In this document: in pieces, positions 32,888 through 40,739 of the stretch
Position numbering within the stretch: position 1 is the first letter of the stretch
Layout: each line of letters opens with the position of its first letter
DNA from: Nonomuraea basaltis
Lineage (GTDB): Bacteria; Actinomycetota; Actinomycetes; Streptosporangiales; Streptosporangiaceae
Direction of reading: 5' to 3'
Assembly (NCBI RefSeq): GCF_005893125.1
Contig: NZ_VCJS01000080.1
Span: 1 to 51,861, forward strand
Length of the DNA stretch: 51,861 bases
Position numbers and translations under genes: made by a program
The notes under the pieces: model-generated
Databases searched by the model: none
What the model saw: only the letters and a program-made list of their open reading frames with translations
Told to the model about the DNA's origin: nothing

Positions 32888-35728
32888 TCAGAAGGTGAGT
32901 ATCTTGCGCAGGAACCGCCCCGTGTGGCTCTCCTCCTCGAGCGCGACCTCCTCGGGCGTGCCACTGGCGACCAGGGTCCCGCCGCGCGACCCGCCCTCGG
33001 GCCCCATGTCGATGATCCAGTCGGCCGTCTTGATCACGTCGAGGTTGTGCTCGATGACGATCACGGTGTTGCCGCTGTCGACCAGCCGCCCGAGCACCCC
33101 CAGCAGTCTGCGGATGTCCTCGAAGTGCAGACCGGTGGTCGGCTCGTCCAGCACGTAGATCGTCCGCCCGGTCTGCCGCCGCTGCAGCTCGGAGGCGAGC
33201 TTGACGCGCTGCGCCTCACCGCCGGACAGCGTGGTGGCCGGCTGCCCGAGCCGGACGTAGCCCAGCCCCACGTCGTTGAGCGTCTGCAGGTGCCGCTTGA
33301 TCGCCGGGATCGCCTCGAAGAAGCCCAGGGCCTCCTCGATCGGCATGTCGAGAACCTCGGCGATCGTCTTGCCCTTGTAGTGGACCTCCAGCGTCTCCCG
33401 GTTGTAGCGGGCTCCGTGGCAGACCTCGCAGGGGACGTAGACGTCCGGCAGGAAGTTCATCTCGATCTTGATGGTGCCGTCGCCCGCACACGCCTCGCAG
33501 CGCCCGCCCTTGACGTTGAAGCTGAAGCGCCCGGGCTGGTAGCCGCGCACCTTCGCCTCCGTCGTGGCCGCGAACAGCTTGCGCATGTGGTCGAACACCC
33601 CGGTGTACGTGGCCGGGTTGGAGCGCGGCGTCCGCCCGATCGGCGACTGGTCGACGTGGACGACCTTGTCCACCTGGTCCATGCCGTTGATCCGGGAGTG
33701 CCGCCCCGGCACCGTGCGCGCCCCGTTGAGCTCCTTGGCCAGTGCGCTGTAGAGGATGTCGTTGACCAGCGTCGACTTCCCGGACCCCGACACGCCGGTC
33801 ACGGCCGTGAACACGCCGAGCGGGAACTCGATGTCCACGCCCTGGAGGTTGTGCTCACGCGCCCCCTTGACCGTGATCTGCCGCTTCTTGTCGCGCTTGC
33901 GGCGCTTGGCGGGGATGGGGATGCTCCTGCGCCCGGACAGGTATTGCCCGGTCAGCGACTCCTCGCTGGCGAGCAGCTCCTGCACCGTGCCGGACACGAC
34001 GACCTGGCCGCCGTGCTCGCCGGCGCCTGGACCGATGTCGACCACCCAGTCGGCGGCCGCGATCGTGTCCTCGTCGTGCTCGACCACGATCAGCGTGTTG
34101 CCCATGTCGCGCAGCCTGATCAGTGTGTCGAGCAGGCGCATGTTGTCGCGCTGGTGGAGCCCGATGGACGGCTCGTCCAGCACGTACAGGACGCCGACCA
34201 GGCCGGAGCCGATCTGCGTGGCCAGCCTGATGCGCTGCGCCTCGCCGCCCGCGAGGGTGGCGGCGGCGCGGTCCATGGTCAGGTAGTCGAGGCCGACGTC
34301 CAGCAGGAAGCCCAGGCGGGCGTTGATCTCTTTGACGACCCGCTCGGCGATGTGCATGTCGCGGTCGGACAGCTTGAGCGCGGCCAGGAACTTCGCGCAC
34401 TCGCCGATCGACATGGACGACACGTCGGCGATCGACCTGTCGGCGACCGTCACCGCCAGGGTCACCGGCTTGAGCCTGGCCCCCTTGCAGGCCGGGCACG
34501 GGATCTCGCGCATGTAGCCCTCGAACCGCTCGCGGCTCGAGTCGCTCTCCGCCTCGGCGTGCCTGCGCTGCACCCACGGGATGACGCCGTCGTAGGTGGT
34601 GTAGTAGGAGCGCTGCCTGCCGTAGCGGTTGCTGTAGCGGACGTGCACCTGCTCGTCGTGGCCGTACAGCAGCGCCTTCTGCGCCTTCTTCGGCAGCTTC
34701 TCCCACGCCGTGTCGAGCGTGAACCCGACCGTGTGGCCCAGCGCCTCGATCAGCCTGACGAAGTATTCGCTGGTGTGGCCGCCCGACCAGGGGTGCAGTG
34801 CGCCGTCGCCGAGCGTCCGCTCCGGGTCGGGCACAACGAGGTCGGGGTCGACCTCCATCTTGGTGCCGAGTCCGGTGCACTCGGGGCAGGCGCCGAACGG
34901 CGAGTTGAACGAGAACGAGCGCGGCTCCAGCTCCTCGAACGACAGGTCGTCGTAGGGGCAGTAAAGGTGCTCGGAGTAGAACCGCTCGCGGTTGGGGTCG
35001 TCCTCGGGCAGGTCGACGAACTCGAGGGTGATCGTGCCACCGGACAGCTGCAAGGCCGTCTCGACCGAGTCGGTGAGCCGGCGCCGTGCCGTCTCCTTGA
35101 CCGACAGGCGGTCGACGATGACCTCGATGTCGTGCTTCTCGTATTTCTTCAGCGTCGGCGGCTCCTCCAGGCGCACGACGGTGCCGTCCACCCGCGCCCT
35201 GGCGAAGCCCTTGGTCTGCAGCTCGCGGAACAGCTCGCCGTATTCGCCCTTGCGGCCGCGTACGACCGGGGCGAGCACCTGGAACCTGGTGCCCTCCTCC
35301 AGGTCCATCACCCGGTCGACGATCTGCTCCGGCATCTGCCTGGCGATCGGGCGCGAGCACACCGGGCAGTGCGGCTTGCCGATGCGCGCCCAGAGCAGTC
35401 TCAGGTAGTCGTAGACCTCGGTGATCGTGCCGACGGTCGAGCGGGGGTTCTTGCTGGTGGCCTTCTGGTCGATCGACACCGCCGGCGACAGGCCCTCGAT
35501 GAAGTCGACGTCGGGCTTGTCCATCTGGCCCAGGAACTGGCGAGCGTACGCCGACAGGGATTCGACATAGCGCCGCTGCCCCTCAGCGAAGATCGTGTCG
35601 AAGGCCAGGCTCGACTTACCCGAGCCGGACAGGCCGGTGAAGACGATCAGCGCGTCTCGCGGCAGGTCGAGCGAGACGTCCTTGAGGTTGTGTTCTCGTG
35701 CACCACGCACGATCAGGCGGTCTGCCAC
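32888..35728 (-). CDS. uvrA: Excinuclease ABC subunit A
   Basis: A 946-residue damage-recognition ATPase. There are two ABC modules: Walker A 'FTGLSGSGKSSLAFDTIFAE' (about 30-49) and 'VTGVSGSGKSTLVND' (about 635), with ABC signatures 'TLAGGEAQRIRLATQIGSGL' and 'TLSGGEAQRVKLASEL'. Zinc-binding Cys sets are 'HCPVCSRPI' (about 120), 'CPACKGARLKP' (about 405) and 'CEACAGDG...CEVCHGARYN' (about 740). GTG 35728 gives the usual N-terminus ('DRLIVRGAREHNLKDVSLDL'). A PafBC-type promoter is about 40 bases upstream. It pairs functionally with uvrC; uvrB is not in the window. Confidence 0.97.
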   Translation of the reverse strand: MADRLIVRGAREHNLKDVSLDLPRDALIVFTGLSGSGKSSLAFDTIFAEGQRRYVESLSAYARQFLGQMDKPDVDFIEGLSPAVSIDQKATSKNPRSTVGTITEVYDYLRLLWARIGKPHCPVCSRPIARQMPEQIVDRVMDLEEGTRFQVLAPVVRGRKGEYGELFRELQTKGFARARVDGTVVRLEEPPTLKKYEKHDIEVIVDRLSVKETARRRLTDSVETALQLSGGTITLEFVDLPEDDPNRERFYSEHLYCPYDDLSFEELEPRSFSFNSPFGACPECTGLGTKMEVDPDLVVPDPERTLGDGALHPWSGGHTSEYFVRLIEALGHTVGFTLDTAWEKLPKKAQKALLYGHDEQVHVRYSNRYGRQRSYYTTYDGVIPWVQRRHAEAESDSSRERFEGYMREIPCPACKGARLKPVTLAVTVADRSIADVSSMSIGECAKFLAALKLSDRDMHIAERVVKEINARLGFLLDVGLDYLTMDRAAATLAGGEAQRIRLATQIGSGLVGVLYVLDEPSIGLHQRDNMRLLDTLIRLRDMGNTLIVVEHDEDTIAAADWVVDIGPGAGEHGGQVVVSGTVQELLASEESLTGQYLSGRRSIPIPAKRRKRDKKRQITVKGAREHNLQGVDIEFPLGVFTAVTGVSGSGKSTLVNDILYSALAKELNGARTVPGRHSRINGMDQVDKVVHVDQSPIGRTPRSNPATYTGVFDHMRKLFAATTEAKVRGYQPGRFSFNVKGGRCEACAGDGTIKIEMNFLPDVYVPCEVCHGARYNRETLEVHYKGKTIAEVLDMPIEEALGFFEAIPAIKRHLQTLNDVGLGYVRLGQPATTLSGGEAQRVKLASELQRRQTGRTIYVLDEPTTGLHFEDIRRLLGVLGRLVDSGNTVIVIEHNLDVIKTADWIIDMGPEGGSRGGTLVASGTPEEVALEEESHTGRFLRKILTF

Positions 35729-35768
35729 GGCGATCCCGGAAGTCGAAAGGCGGATAGGTCCACGGGGG

Positions 35769-35791
35769 ATGGTAGACGGGGGCTCCGACAA
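35769..35791 (-). promoter_or_regulatory. Near-perfect PafBC-type DNA-damage promoter of uvrA
   Basis: The minus strand reads TTGTCGGAG, eight bases, then TACCAT. This differs from TTGTCRGTG-N8-TANNNT at a single position (A for T) and keeps the exact spacing. Predicted transcription starts near 35762, leaving a leader of about 34 bases before the GTG. Confidence 0.65.
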
Positions 35792-35824
35792 TTTCGGCGG
35801 CCCGCTCTGCGGCCTCCGAAAATT
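35790..35824. repeat. Long imperfect inverted repeat upstream of uvrA
   Basis: AATTTCGGCGGCCCGC (35790-35805) and GCGGCCTCCGAAAATT (35809-35824) can pair with one mismatch and a bulge around a 3-base loop. It begins exactly at the TTGTC end of the PafBC motif, between the divergent uvrA and maleylpyruvate isomerase-family genes. It could be an activator site, a terminator remnant or a cruciform. Confidence 0.5.
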
Positions 35825-35930
35825 CGTCCCTCACAGGTTACGGCCATCCACCACCTCGGCAGGAAGCCTTCCGCATTCAACGATTTGACCTGGGGCTTTA
35901 TGCCCGACACCACCTCAGACACCCTAAGTG

Positions 35931-36644
35931 ATGAAAAATCTGGACATGACGGTTCTACCCGCGCTGCAGGCCGAGCTGTCCTCGGCCACCGACCAGCTGC
36001 TGGCCACGGCCGCGTCCTTCTCCGACGCCGACATCGCCGCCCCGTCCCTCCTGCCCGGCTGGACCAGAGGCCATGTGCCGGCCCACCTCGCCAAGAACGC
36101 CGGTTCCCACGTCAACCTTCTGACCTGGGCGAGGACCGGCGTCCGAACCCCGCAGTACGCCTCCTTCGAGACCAGGACCGCCGGGATCGAGGCCACGGCC
36201 GCCCAGCCGGCCGCGCGGCACCTGGCCGACCTGGAGGAGGGGGCCGCCCGCCTGGCCGCCGCCGTCCGCGACCTCCCTGAGGAGGCCTGGACGGCACAGG
36301 TGGTGCTCCGCGACCGCCCGGAGGCCGGTGGCGAGATCATCGGCAGCCTGCCCGGCCTCGGGTCCGGCCCCGCCGTCGAGGGCACACCGGCTGACATGCT
36401 GGCATGGCTCACCGGCAGGTCGGGCGGAGAGGGCGTTAGTCTGGTGCCCGTGGGGCAGTCGTTCATGCCAGGACCGGGCGGCACAGGCCTTCCAGAGCCG
36501 CCGCCGTGGCTGATGATGCCCGCCCCCGCTGATCTGCCCGCGACGCCCCCAGAGGACTATCCGTCAAGCGCTCCCGGCTCTGAAGGGCCGGGCTTGCCGT
36601 GGAGCCGCACTTTTGCGCCGTGGCCGAGGGGTGGGCCGGCTTGA
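35931..36644 (+). CDS. Maleylpyruvate isomerase-family protein, internally deleted, foreign tail
   Basis: The first 105 residues match mycothiol-dependent maleylpyruvate isomerase-family proteins ('LLPGWTRGHVPAHLAKNAGS', 'NLLTWARTGVRTPQYASFE'). The usual end is also recognisable ('TPADMLAWLTGRSGGEG', 'LPEPPPWL'). The middle of the family, including the helix with Glu and His zinc ligands (normally REVWxHxVDL), is absent: about 70-80 residues are missing after 'AQVVLRDRPEAGG'. About 40 unrelated Pro/Ser-rich residues follow the normal end. It probably cannot bind metal. ATG 35931 or 35946 may start it. It may be a pseudogene. Confidence 0.65.
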   Translation: MKNLDMTVLPALQAELSSATDQLLATAASFSDADIAAPSLLPGWTRGHVPAHLAKNAGSHVNLLTWARTGVRTPQYASFETRTAGIEATAAQPAARHLADLEEGAARLAAAVRDLPEEAWTAQVVLRDRPEAGGEIIGSLPGLGSGPAVEGTPADMLAWLTGRSGGEGVSLVPVGQSFMPGPGGTGLPEPPPWLMMPAPADLPATPPEDYPSSAPGSEGPGLPWSRTFAPWPRGGPA

Positions 36645-36660
36645 CCAGACCCAGCCGCCA

Positions 36661-36759
36661 CGAAGGGGGATCTTCCACCACCGCCACATCCGCCTCCTGC
36701 GAAGAGCGGACGGCTACGCCTACACCCGAAAGGAGGAGGGCGTATGCTCCCCCGCCTGA
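36661..36759 (+). pseudogene. Possible 3' relic of an IS200/IS605-type element
   Basis: One plus frame, 'HHRHIRLLRRADGYAYTRKE', then 'EGVCSPA' and TGA, runs into a nested hairpin whose loop contains the stop codon. That layout resembles the tnpB 3' end/right end of actinobacterial IS605-group elements. No transposase core is present, and the left boundary is not seen. This is pattern recollection, not a database match. Confidence 0.3.
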
Positions 36760-36778
36760 AGGTGGGGTCTCCACGCCC
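36738..36778 (+). repeat. Nested hairpin just upstream of the MBL-hydrolase gene
   Basis: An outer stem GGGCGT/ACGCCC encloses an inner 7-bp stem CCCCGCC/GGTGGGG capped by TGAA. It ends 8 bases before ATG 36787. It may be an IS605-type right-end hairpin left in place, or a structured leader affecting translation of the next gene. Confidence 0.6.
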
Positions 36779-36786
36779 GACATCAG

Positions 36787-37443
36787 ATGACCTATACAGG
36801 TGACGTCCAGGTCGGCGGCCCCGCCGACGTGCGTGAGCTGCCCGCGCTGACGATCTGCAAGCTCGCCGTCGGCCCGTACGACAACAACGCCTATCTGCTG
36901 CGCTGCACGGAGACCGGCGACAGCCTGCTCATCGACGCGGCGGCGGACGCCGACCGCCTGCTCGCCCTGATGGGCGACCAGCCGATCAGCTCGATCGTCA
37001 CCACCCACCAGCACGGCGACCACTGGCAGGCGCTGGAGCAGGTGACCAAGGTCACGGGCGCCCAGGTGATCGCCCACCCGCTGGACGCGCCCGCCCTCCC
37101 GCTGCCGGTGAACCGCACGGTCGAGCACGGCGACACGATCACCGTCGGCGCGGTCACCCTGGAGGTCATCCACCTGCGCGGCCACACGCCGGGCTCCATC
37201 GCGCTCCTGTACGACGGGGGCGAGGCGGGCACGCACCTGTTCACCGGCGACTCCCTGTTCCCCGGCGGCGTCGGCAACACCTGGAAGGACCCGGAGCGCT
37301 TCACCCAGCTCTACAACGACGTGGTGGAGCGCGTCTTCAACCGCCTCCCGGACGAGACCTGGGTCTACCCGGGCCACGGCAAGGACACCACGCTCGGCGC
37401 CGAACGCCCCGCGCTCCCGGAGTGGAAGGCCCGCGGCTGGTAG
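36787..37443 (+). CDS. Metallo-beta-lactamase-fold hydrolase (glyoxalase II-like)
   Basis: A 218-residue MBL-fold enzyme. Metal ligands are complete: 'TTHQHGDHWQALEQV' (HxHxDH, about 74-88), 'HLRGHTPGSIAL' (His, about 137), 'FTGDSLFPGGVGNTWKD' (Asp, about 155) and 'WVYPGHGKDT' (His, about 196). It resembles hydroxyacylglutathione hydrolases; in a mycothiol-using actinomycete the thioester substrate could be mycothiol-based, which is inference. The N-terminus 'MTYTGDVQVGGPADV' fits family members found beside uvrA in Streptomyces. No Shine-Dalgarno is visible because the nested hairpin occupies that position. The 287-base GC-rich gap after it (37444-37730) has no gene I can support. Confidence 0.88.
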   Translation: MTYTGDVQVGGPADVRELPALTICKLAVGPYDNNAYLLRCTETGDSLLIDAAADADRLLALMGDQPISSIVTTHQHGDHWQALEQVTKVTGAQVIAHPLDAPALPLPVNRTVEHGDTITVGAVTLEVIHLRGHTPGSIALLYDGGEAGTHLFTGDSLFPGGVGNTWKDPERFTQLYNDVVERVFNRLPDETWVYPGHGKDTTLGAERPALPEWKARGW

Positions 37444-37730
37444 CGCCCCGCATCACCGTCCCGCCGCACCCGTCCGCAGATGCCGTCCCTGGCCCTGCGT
37501 CGACGCGCCCGCGGTGCCGCGAGCGTCCGCCCGTGCCGCCGCCCTCGCCAGGAAGGCGTGCCGACGTCCGCCTGCACCTCCGCGACGAGTCCGGCCCCTC
37601 AGGCCACCGCACGCCCGGCAGCCCCGCGACGGGCGACGCGGGGGCGCCGGGCTCTGGGCGGCGGAAACCACACAGCAGGCAGCCAGAGTCGCCGAGCATC
37701 ACATCCCCGACGGCCGGCGAGACAACCCGG

Positions 37731-38006
37731 TCACTGGCGGGCGGCGAGGACCCGGACGATGCGCTCGGCGGCGAGGGCGGGATCGTCGGCGAGCCCGACG
37801 AGCTCGCCCCACGACCACCGATAGAACCACCCCTCGGAGAGCGGCACGCAGTCCACGATCTCGACCAGCATGACGGCGTCGGGGTCGCTGATCCGCAACG
37901 TGGGCGGGTACGCGCGAAGCGTCGCCGTCATCCCGCGCTGCTCCAGCTCCGTGGCTAGTTTGCCGAGATAGTACGTGCGCGTGTGCTCCCGCGGCGTAGC
38001 CGACAT
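37731..38006 (-). CDS. Small conserved actinobacterial protein
   Basis: A 91-residue protein with no signal peptide or membrane segment. 'TYYLGKLATELEQRGMTATL' at the start and 'GWFYRWSWGELVGLADDPAL' near the end (aromatic-rich) look like a conserved small-protein family of actinomycetes; the function is unknown. ATG 38006. It lies downstream of pssA on the same strand, 36 bases away, and may be read with it. Confidence 0.7.
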   Translation of the reverse strand: MSATPREHTRTYYLGKLATELEQRGMTATLRAYPPTLRISDPDAVMLVEIVDCVPLSEGWFYRWSWGELVGLADDPALAAERIVRVLAARQ

Positions 38007-38042
38007 GGCTCCATCAAAGCCGAAGTAAGACGAAAAATCCCG

Positions 38043-38867
38043 TCAGTTGCCGATGCGCGAGGCTTCCTTGCGCTGCTCTCGCTTGTAGAACAGCATCCGC
38101 AGCGGAATCGCCGCCACGAGCGCGATCTGCATGGTGGCGCCGATCTTGATCGGCAGGTCGCCGCCCTCAGGCCAGGCGACCCAGACGGTGAGGAACGCCA
38201 CGTTCACCATGATCCATCCGAGGACGACCGCCGCGAGCTGCCCCTTCGGCTTGGGGTACTCGATCCGGCTGACCATCAGCCACGCCACGCCGAGCACGGC
38301 GAACAGGGTCCAGATGCTCGGCTGGAACAGCAGCACGATGGAGATCACGGTCATGGCGCCCATCGGGATGGGCAGCCCCATGAAGTCGCCGCTCTTGGTC
38401 TTGACGCAGGCGAACCTCGCCAATCGCACAACCCCGGCGACGAGTACGGACGCCGCGGCGACCAGCACGGCGGCGAACGGCACCTGGTCGGTGAACCCGC
38501 CCCAGATCACGACCATGAACGCGGGAGCGAACCCGAAGCTGATCACATCGGCCAGGTTGTCGAGCTCGGCGCCCATCGCAGAGGCGCGGAAGCGCCGCGC
38601 GACGAGGCCGTCGAACAGGTCGCAGGTCGCCCCGATGAGCAGGAGCACGACAGCGGTGGCGAAGTAGCTCGGATCGGGCGTGAAGCGGCCGCCCGCGCTC
38701 TGAAGCTGCTGGATCGCGGAGTACGCCAGGACGCACACCGCGAGGAACCCGCAGATCGCGTTGCCCAGCGAGAGGGAGTCGGCGGCCGAGAGGCGGAATG
38801 CCTTGCCGACGGGACCTCGAGGCTCTTCCTCATCCGCCTGCCAACTGCCGGCGTCAGCCGCGGTCAA
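38043..38867 (-). CDS. pssA: CDP-diacylglycerol-serine O-phosphatidyltransferase
   Basis: A 274-residue membrane enzyme making phosphatidylserine from CDP-diacylglycerol and serine. The CDP-alcohol phosphotransferase signature DxxDGxxAR-x8-GxxxDxxxD is present as 'DLFDGLVARRFRASAMG' then 'AELDNLAD' (about 84-107). About eight membrane helices follow. The TTG start at 38867 overlaps the psd end by 14 bases, so psd-pssA are coupled in the order decarboxylase then synthase. A slightly later start cannot be excluded. Confidence 0.93.
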   Translation of the reverse strand: MTAADAGSWQADEEEPRGPVGKAFRLSAADSLSLGNAICGFLAVCVLAYSAIQQLQSAGGRFTPDPSYFATAVVLLLIGATCDLFDGLVARRFRASAMGAELDNLADVISFGFAPAFMVVIWGGFTDQVPFAAVLVAAASVLVAGVVRLARFACVKTKSGDFMGLPIPMGAMTVISIVLLFQPSIWTLFAVLGVAWLMVSRIEYPKPKGQLAAVVLGWIMVNVAFLTVWVAWPEGGDLPIKIGATMQIALVAAIPLRMLFYKREQRKEASRIGN

Positions 38868-39495
38868 TTCTGGTCACCCCCGCAACCGTCTTCTCTCCCA
38901 CGGACACCGTGGGAGAGATCCCTTCGGGAAGGTAGATGTCGACCCGCGAACCGAACCTGATGAGCCCGATCCGCTCGGTCTGCGTGACCTTGGCGCCCGC
39001 GCTCAAGTACGGCACGATCCTGCGCGCCACCGCGCCCGCGATCTGCACCATCTCGATGTCGCCGAGCGCGGTGGCGAAATGCCACACCACGCGCTCGTTC
39101 TGGTCGCTGTCCTTGTTGAACGCCGGCAGGAACCCACCTGCCACATGCTGCACGGAGGTGACATTTCCCGCAAGGGGGGCCCGATTGACGTGGACGTTCA
39201 GCGGGCTCATGAAGATCGCGACCCTGGTGCGGCCGTCTGGCCATGGGTCGATGCTCTGCACCACACCGTCGGCGGGCGACAGAATGCGTCCCGCTCCTGG
39301 GGTGCGGTCGGGGTCGCGGAAGAACCAGAGCATGCCCCCGGTGAGCGCGCTCAGCGGCGCCGCCGCGAGCGCCCATCGGCGGTCCTTGCGCGTCAGCAGC
39401 GCAGTGGCGGCCGCTGCGGCCGCCGTCGGGAAGAGCCACGGGGAGACCCCGCGTGCGAGCCTGACGCGGCTCGACTTAGCAGAATCGTCTGACAC
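38854..39495 (-). CDS. psd: Phosphatidylserine decarboxylase proenzyme (short form)
   Basis: A 213-residue short-form Psd converting phosphatidylserine to phosphatidylethanolamine. Visible are two N-terminal membrane segments (about 16-55), 'WFFRDPDRTPG' (about 56), 'SPADGVVQSI' (about 72), 'IFMSPLNVHVNRAPLAG' (about 92-108) and the self-cleavage site 'RFGSRVDIYLPEG' (about 181), where the Gly-Ser bond yields the pyruvoyl group. GTG 39495 is the family-like start, with AAAGG upstream; the frame extends to 39570. It is coupled with pssA. Confidence 0.93.
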   Translation of the reverse strand: MSDDSAKSSRVRLARGVSPWLFPTAAAAAATALLTRKDRRWALAAAPLSALTGGMLWFFRDPDRTPGAGRILSPADGVVQSIDPWPDGRTRVAIFMSPLNVHVNRAPLAGNVTSVQHVAGGFLPAFNKDSDQNERVVWHFATALGDIEMVQIAGAVARRIVPYLSAGAKVTQTERIGLIRFGSRVDIYLPEGISPTVSVGEKTVAGVTRIDRG

Positions 39496-39522
39496 GTACA
39501 ACCTTTGGTGGTGACTGGACTG

Positions 39523-39588
39523 GGCGCTTTGCCGTGGTGTTACAGAACTAGCAACTATTACACGGCGCAACTACACAAGCAAAGCGCC
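39523..39588. repeat. Inverted repeat between terC and psd
   Basis: GGCGCTTTGC (39523-39532) and GCAAAGCGCC (39579-39588) are perfect inverse complements 46 bases apart. Inside, CCGTG and CACGG can extend the pairing after bulges. The structure fills the gap after terC and before psd on the minus strand. No U-run follows, so it may be an mRNA stabiliser or weak terminator for terC, or a leader structure for psd. Confidence 0.5.
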
Positions 39589-39603
39589 TCGAAGCCCATT
39601 TCG

Positions 39604-40584
39604 CTAGACCTGCTCAGGATGCGTTTCCTCGCCCTTGCGCGCGTCGATGCGGGCTTTGACCAGGCTGGCCACGGTGGTGATGACCATGGTGACGCCGATG
39701 ACCGAGAGCGAGACCCAAATGGGAATTTCGGGCGCCCAGGAGACACCGCTGGCGTGCAACGCCTCCATTACCAGCTTAACCCCGATGAACCCGAGAATGA
39801 ACGCCAAACCGTAGCTGATGTAGACGAGCCGCTGCAGCAGGCCGCCCAGCAGGAAGTACAGCTGACGCAGTCCCATCAGGGCGAACGCGTTGGCGGTGAA
39901 GACGATGAAGGGATCCTTGGTGAGCCCGAAGATCGCGGGAATCGAGTCGAGCGCGAACAGCAGGTCGGTGGAGCCGATGGCGACCATGACGATGAGCATC
40001 GGCGTGACCATGCGCCTGCCGTCGATCTTGACGGTGACCTTGGACCCGACGTACCCCTCGGTGGTGGGGAAGGCCCTGCGCACCCACCTCAGCAGGACGT
40101 TCTCGTTGAACTCCTCTTCATCGCCCTTGAGATGCTGGCGGACGATGTTGACCGCGGTGTAGACGAGGAAGGCGCCGAACACATAGAAAAGCCAGCTGAA
40201 CCGCTCGAGCGCCGCGGCGCCGAGCGCGATGAAGATGCCGCGCATGACCAGGGCGAGCACGATGCCGACGAGCAGCACCTTGTGCTGGTACGCCCGTGGC
40301 ACGGCGAACCTGCTCATGATGATGAAGAAGACGAAGAGATTGTCGACACTCAGGCTGTATTCGGTGATGTAGCCGGCGAAGAACTCCCCGGCCTTGTCAC
40401 CCCCGAACGTGGTCCACAGGACCACCCCGAACGCCGCGGCCAGGGCGACGTAGAACGTCACCCAGTAGCCGGCCTGCCGCATGGAGAACTCACGAGCTTC
40501 CCCACGGTCGACGATCCACAAATCGATGGCCAGTACAACAAGAAGACCGCCGATCACGGCGATCCAGGCCCACGTGGGTACCAT
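39604..40584 (-). CDS. TerC-family membrane protein (probable Mn2+ exporter)
   Basis: A 326-residue membrane protein of the TerC/Alx family with about nine helices. Conserved acidic intramembrane motifs are visible: 'YITEYSLSVDNLFVFFIIMS' (about 72-91) and 'AIGSTDLLFALDSIPAIFGL' (about 204-223), with 'FIVFTANAFALMGLRQLYFL' following. TerC/Alx proteins export Mn2+. The yybP-ykoY riboswitch directly upstream supports a manganese role here. The start is ATG 40584 (GTG 40587 in tandem), with GGAGG at 40623-40627 of the hairpin arm or 40597-40601 as the ribosome site. Confidence 0.9.
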   Translation of the reverse strand: MVPTWAWIAVIGGLLVVLAIDLWIVDRGEAREFSMRQAGYWVTFYVALAAAFGVVLWTTFGGDKAGEFFAGYITEYSLSVDNLFVFFIIMSRFAVPRAYQHKVLLVGIVLALVMRGIFIALGAAALERFSWLFYVFGAFLVYTAVNIVRQHLKGDEEEFNENVLLRWVRRAFPTTEGYVGSKVTVKIDGRRMVTPMLIVMVAIGSTDLLFALDSIPAIFGLTKDPFIVFTANAFALMGLRQLYFLLGGLLQRLVYISYGLAFILGFIGVKLVMEALHASGVSWAPEIPIWVSLSVIGVTMVITTVASLVKARIDARKGEETHPEQV

Positions 40585-40595
40585 CACTTCTCAAA

Positions 40596-40628
40596 ACCTC
40601 CGGCATTGCAGGACTCAGTGCCGGAGGT
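40596..40628 (-). promoter_or_regulatory. Shine-Dalgarno-sequestering hairpin (riboswitch expression platform)
   Basis: On the minus-strand RNA ACCUCCGGCA and UGCCGGAGGU pair perfectly around a 13-base loop. The second arm carries the GGAGG ribosome site about 8-10 bases before the terC start and is followed by UUUU. The first arm is the same CCUCC that closes helix P1 of the riboswitch, so the two folds exclude each other. Confidence 0.8.
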
Positions 40629-40730
40629 CTCTCCCGCCCGCCATATCTGCGGACCGGCAGCCCCGGGGGCCCCGTGGAGCGGGGCTGCACCGTGATGACG
40701 AGGCTGTCGCGAAGGGATACTCCCCTCCCT
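40620..40730 (-). ncRNA. yybP-ykoY manganese riboswitch
   Basis: The leader RNA shows the family's key blocks in order: GGAGGGGAGUA near the 5' end (40728-40718), CGUCAUCACGGUG in the middle, a GC-rich hairpin (GGGGCCCC), and GGGAGAGACCUCC at the 3' end. P1 is formed by GGAGG and CCUCC. In known members Mn2+ bridges two loops and stabilises P1. Here that would release the terC ribosome site, switching the exporter on at high manganese. Confidence 0.88.
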
Positions 40731-40739
40731 AACCCAGGC

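Noticed and set aside
35729..35927. LexA (SOS) box upstream of uvrA
   Set aside because: No GAAC-N4-GTTC palindrome is present; the PafBC-type motif fits instead.
32474..36280. 1268-codon plus-strand frame opposite uvrA
   Set aside because: It is an antisense shadow rich in Arg/His/Val/Leu without motifs, while uvrA on the minus strand has every expected motif.
37422..37958. 178-codon plus-strand frame after the MBL hydrolase
   Set aside because: It is Pro/Arg-rich, overlaps a better-supported minus-strand small gene, and starts inside the MBL gene. The gap 37444-37730 is left without a gene.
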